DNA of 6,719 nt, from NCBI GenBank assembly GCA_947626705.1, contig CANQTJ010000085.1, positions 1-6,719 on the forward strand, written 5' to 3'. Source of the DNA: an uncultured Clostridia bacterium (lineage in GTDB: Bacteria; Bacillota; Clostridia; TANB77; CAG-508). A program made the translations under genes and the position numbers. Of this stretch, positions 5,716 through 6,719 are shown one piece after another (position 1 is the stretch's first letter; each line of letters opens with the position of its first letter). The notes beneath the pieces are model-generated. The model ran no database searches. It had not been told where the DNA came from and worked only from the letters and a program-made list of their open reading frames with translations.

Positions 5716-6719
5716 CTACTTAATATAAAGTACCACACGAAACCCGAAGTTAAGAGCAGTGTGGCTGACTGCGCTAGGACCATTGCGGTAGCAAACCGGG
5801 TAAGTGGCGTAGGCGTAGATGTAACTCCCTCCACGAATCACACGATATTGTGTACTAGTATTTCCTCCATAAAATGATGCTTCTTCTGTCCATTCCCATA
5901 AACTACCTGCTACATCAAATATATGATATTTCTCTGTTGCACTACTTGCTCCTGTTGTTAACAATTCTCCTCCATTCTCACTACTAGAATATTGCTTAGT
6001 TTGACCTTCTTCTATTTGTGTACTAAATGGAGATAATGTCCAACCATTAGTTGCATTATAAGTAGCTGTTGCTTTTCTTCCTTTATATGATATTTTATTA
6101 TCTTTATAATTTCCTATATTTCCTGAACTTGTTAAATCTGCATCTGTTATTGCTAATTTTTCTTTCATCTTATTTAGCATTACATCCCATTGTGTTCCTG
6201 TTATTAGTCCACTTCTTACATAATTTTTATATTTATTATCATTATACATATCTTCTGCATTCTTTTTTGAATGTGTCCAATCTATAAAATTCCATGGCAC
6301 TAATCCTGCTTTACTCTGTGGCTTTCCGTCAGCATTATATACTTGTATTGTTCCAGCTGTTTTATATGTTTGATTTTGTGTAGTTTCTGTTATTGTATCT
6401 GCTAACCCTGCTTCATATCTTCCTACATAAAAACCTCCATATTTTTCTATTTGTAGTATTTCTCCATTTTCAACTGTTGTTTCCCAACTTGAATTTGCTA
6501 ATGTTGTATTTGTTTGTGTTTGGTTATTCCAAGTAGTACATTTTTTATATTCGTCTACTGTGCATGGTATCCATACAAATTGATTTCCTTTTAATTCTGT
6601 TGTATAGTCCCATGTTGTTTTATCTTTTCCTTTTTCATATTCGTCTGCTTCATCATCTGAGATTATTACACCATTACTTAAATTCCCACCTACATACCAA
6701 AATCCATAAGGTACTGGTA
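5716..6719 (-). CDS. FGE-like / C-type-lectin-fold protein, probable surface-exposed DGR target (5' end outside window)
   Basis: The frame is open from the right edge to TAG 5718-5716, giving 333 residues; the ATG-like start near 6300 is an internal GTG, since coding continues upstream. Near the visible start PVPYGFWYVGG and GNQFVWIPC (6551-6580 area) are followed by GGFYVGRYEAG (6438-6406), then DVAGSLWEWT (5916-5887), RVIRGGSY (5844-5821) and NFGFRVVLYIK at the end: the order of motifs in the formylglycine-generating-enzyme/sulfatase-modifying-factor fold. The paired catalytic cysteines of true FGE are not in place; the only cysteine of the final segment is in VCYRN. A binding role is therefore more likely than sulfatase activation. 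Clostridial relatives often carry an N-terminal pilin-like helix, which would lie outside the window. The last ~115 bp differ sharply in composition from the rest (see the variable-region entry). A candidate terminator follows. Confidence 0.88.
   Translation of the reverse strand, partial: PVPYGFWYVGGNLSNGVIISDDEADEYEKGKDKTTWDYTTELKGNQFVWIPCTVDEYKKCTTWNNQTQTNTTLANSSWETTVENGEILQIEKYGGFYVGRYEAGLADTITETTQNQTYKTAGTIQVYNADGKPQSKAGLVPWNFIDWTHSKKNAEDMYNDNKYKNYVRSGLITGTQWDVMLNKMKEKLAITDADLTSSGNIGNYKDNKISYKGRKATATYNATNGWTLSPFSTQIEEGQTKQYSSSENGGELLTTGASSATEKYHIFDVAGSLWEWTEEASFYGGNTSTQYRVIRGGSYIYAYATYPVCYRNGPSAVSHTALNFGFRVVLYIK
5731..5844 (-). other. Probable diversity-generating retroelement variable region (VR)
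   Basis: This stretch encodes RVIRGGSY through GFRVV at the protein's C-terminus. By hand count it is 62 of 114 G+C (54%), against 31 of 90 (34%) in the adjoining 5851-5940. Of the 25 codons from 5823 to 5749, 15 end in C (for example TAC, ATC, GCC, TGC, CGC, GTC), while none of the 32 codons just upstream do. NNC codons are what DGR mutagenesis makes when a reverse transcriptase randomises the adenines of AAC codons in a template repeat, and VRs lie at the C-terminal end of this fold. The invariant-looking, GC-rich tail at 5748-5731 is where the initiation-of-mutagenic-homology element would sit. No reverse transcriptase, Avd protein or template is in the window, so it would be served by one elsewhere. 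Confidence 0.65.

Noticed and set aside
5652..5877. Short open frames on both strands across the 3' end of the FGE-like gene
   Set aside because: They are by-products of the GC-rich variable block; none has a ribosome site, and the FGE frame matches conserved motifs to its stop.

Overview
The window is AT-rich, and every gene I can support is on the minus strand. Low G+C, strong GGAGG-type Shine-Dalgarno sites, sigma-A-like promoters, and use of AGA/TTA/AAA codons point to a Firmicute. The FGE-like family with a GFRVVLYIK tail, next to ligA and an AbrB/PIN toxin-antitoxin pair, suggests a gut-type Clostridia relative. Genus cannot be set from the sequence alone.

Reading in the direction of transcription (high to low coordinates): (1) The C-terminal 333 residues of a formylglycine-generating-enzyme-like / C-type-lectin-fold protein (5716-6719, start outside the window). 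Its last ~115 bp are strikingly GC-rich and made of C-ending codons, the signature of a diversity-generating retroelement (DGR) variable region. No reverse transcriptase or template repeat is in the window. (2) A candidate terminator, then ligA (3555-5555), complete NAD-dependent DNA ligase, followed by an 81-residue orphan gene (3232-3477). (3) A complete AbrB-type antitoxin and PIN-domain toxin operon (2441-3098) with a clear promoter and a clear rho-independent terminator. (4) A 125-bp block of higher G+C and several stem-loops (2271-2395), unassigned; it may be a small RNA or a remnant of a short mobile element. (5) A two-gene operon (556-2190) with a near-perfect promoter: an ECF-like sigma factor fused to a two-helix membrane anchor, then a membrane-anchored protein with an outward-facing domain. 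(6) A 184-bp gap with an imperfect inverted repeat and a promoter. (7) A cysteine-containing unknown gene running off the left edge (1-358), apparently split by a one-base frameshift near an A/T homopolymer.

The parts do not form one pathway. The most notable items are the probable DGR variable region and the membrane-tethered sigma factor with its companion. ligA and the toxin-antitoxin pair are ordinary.
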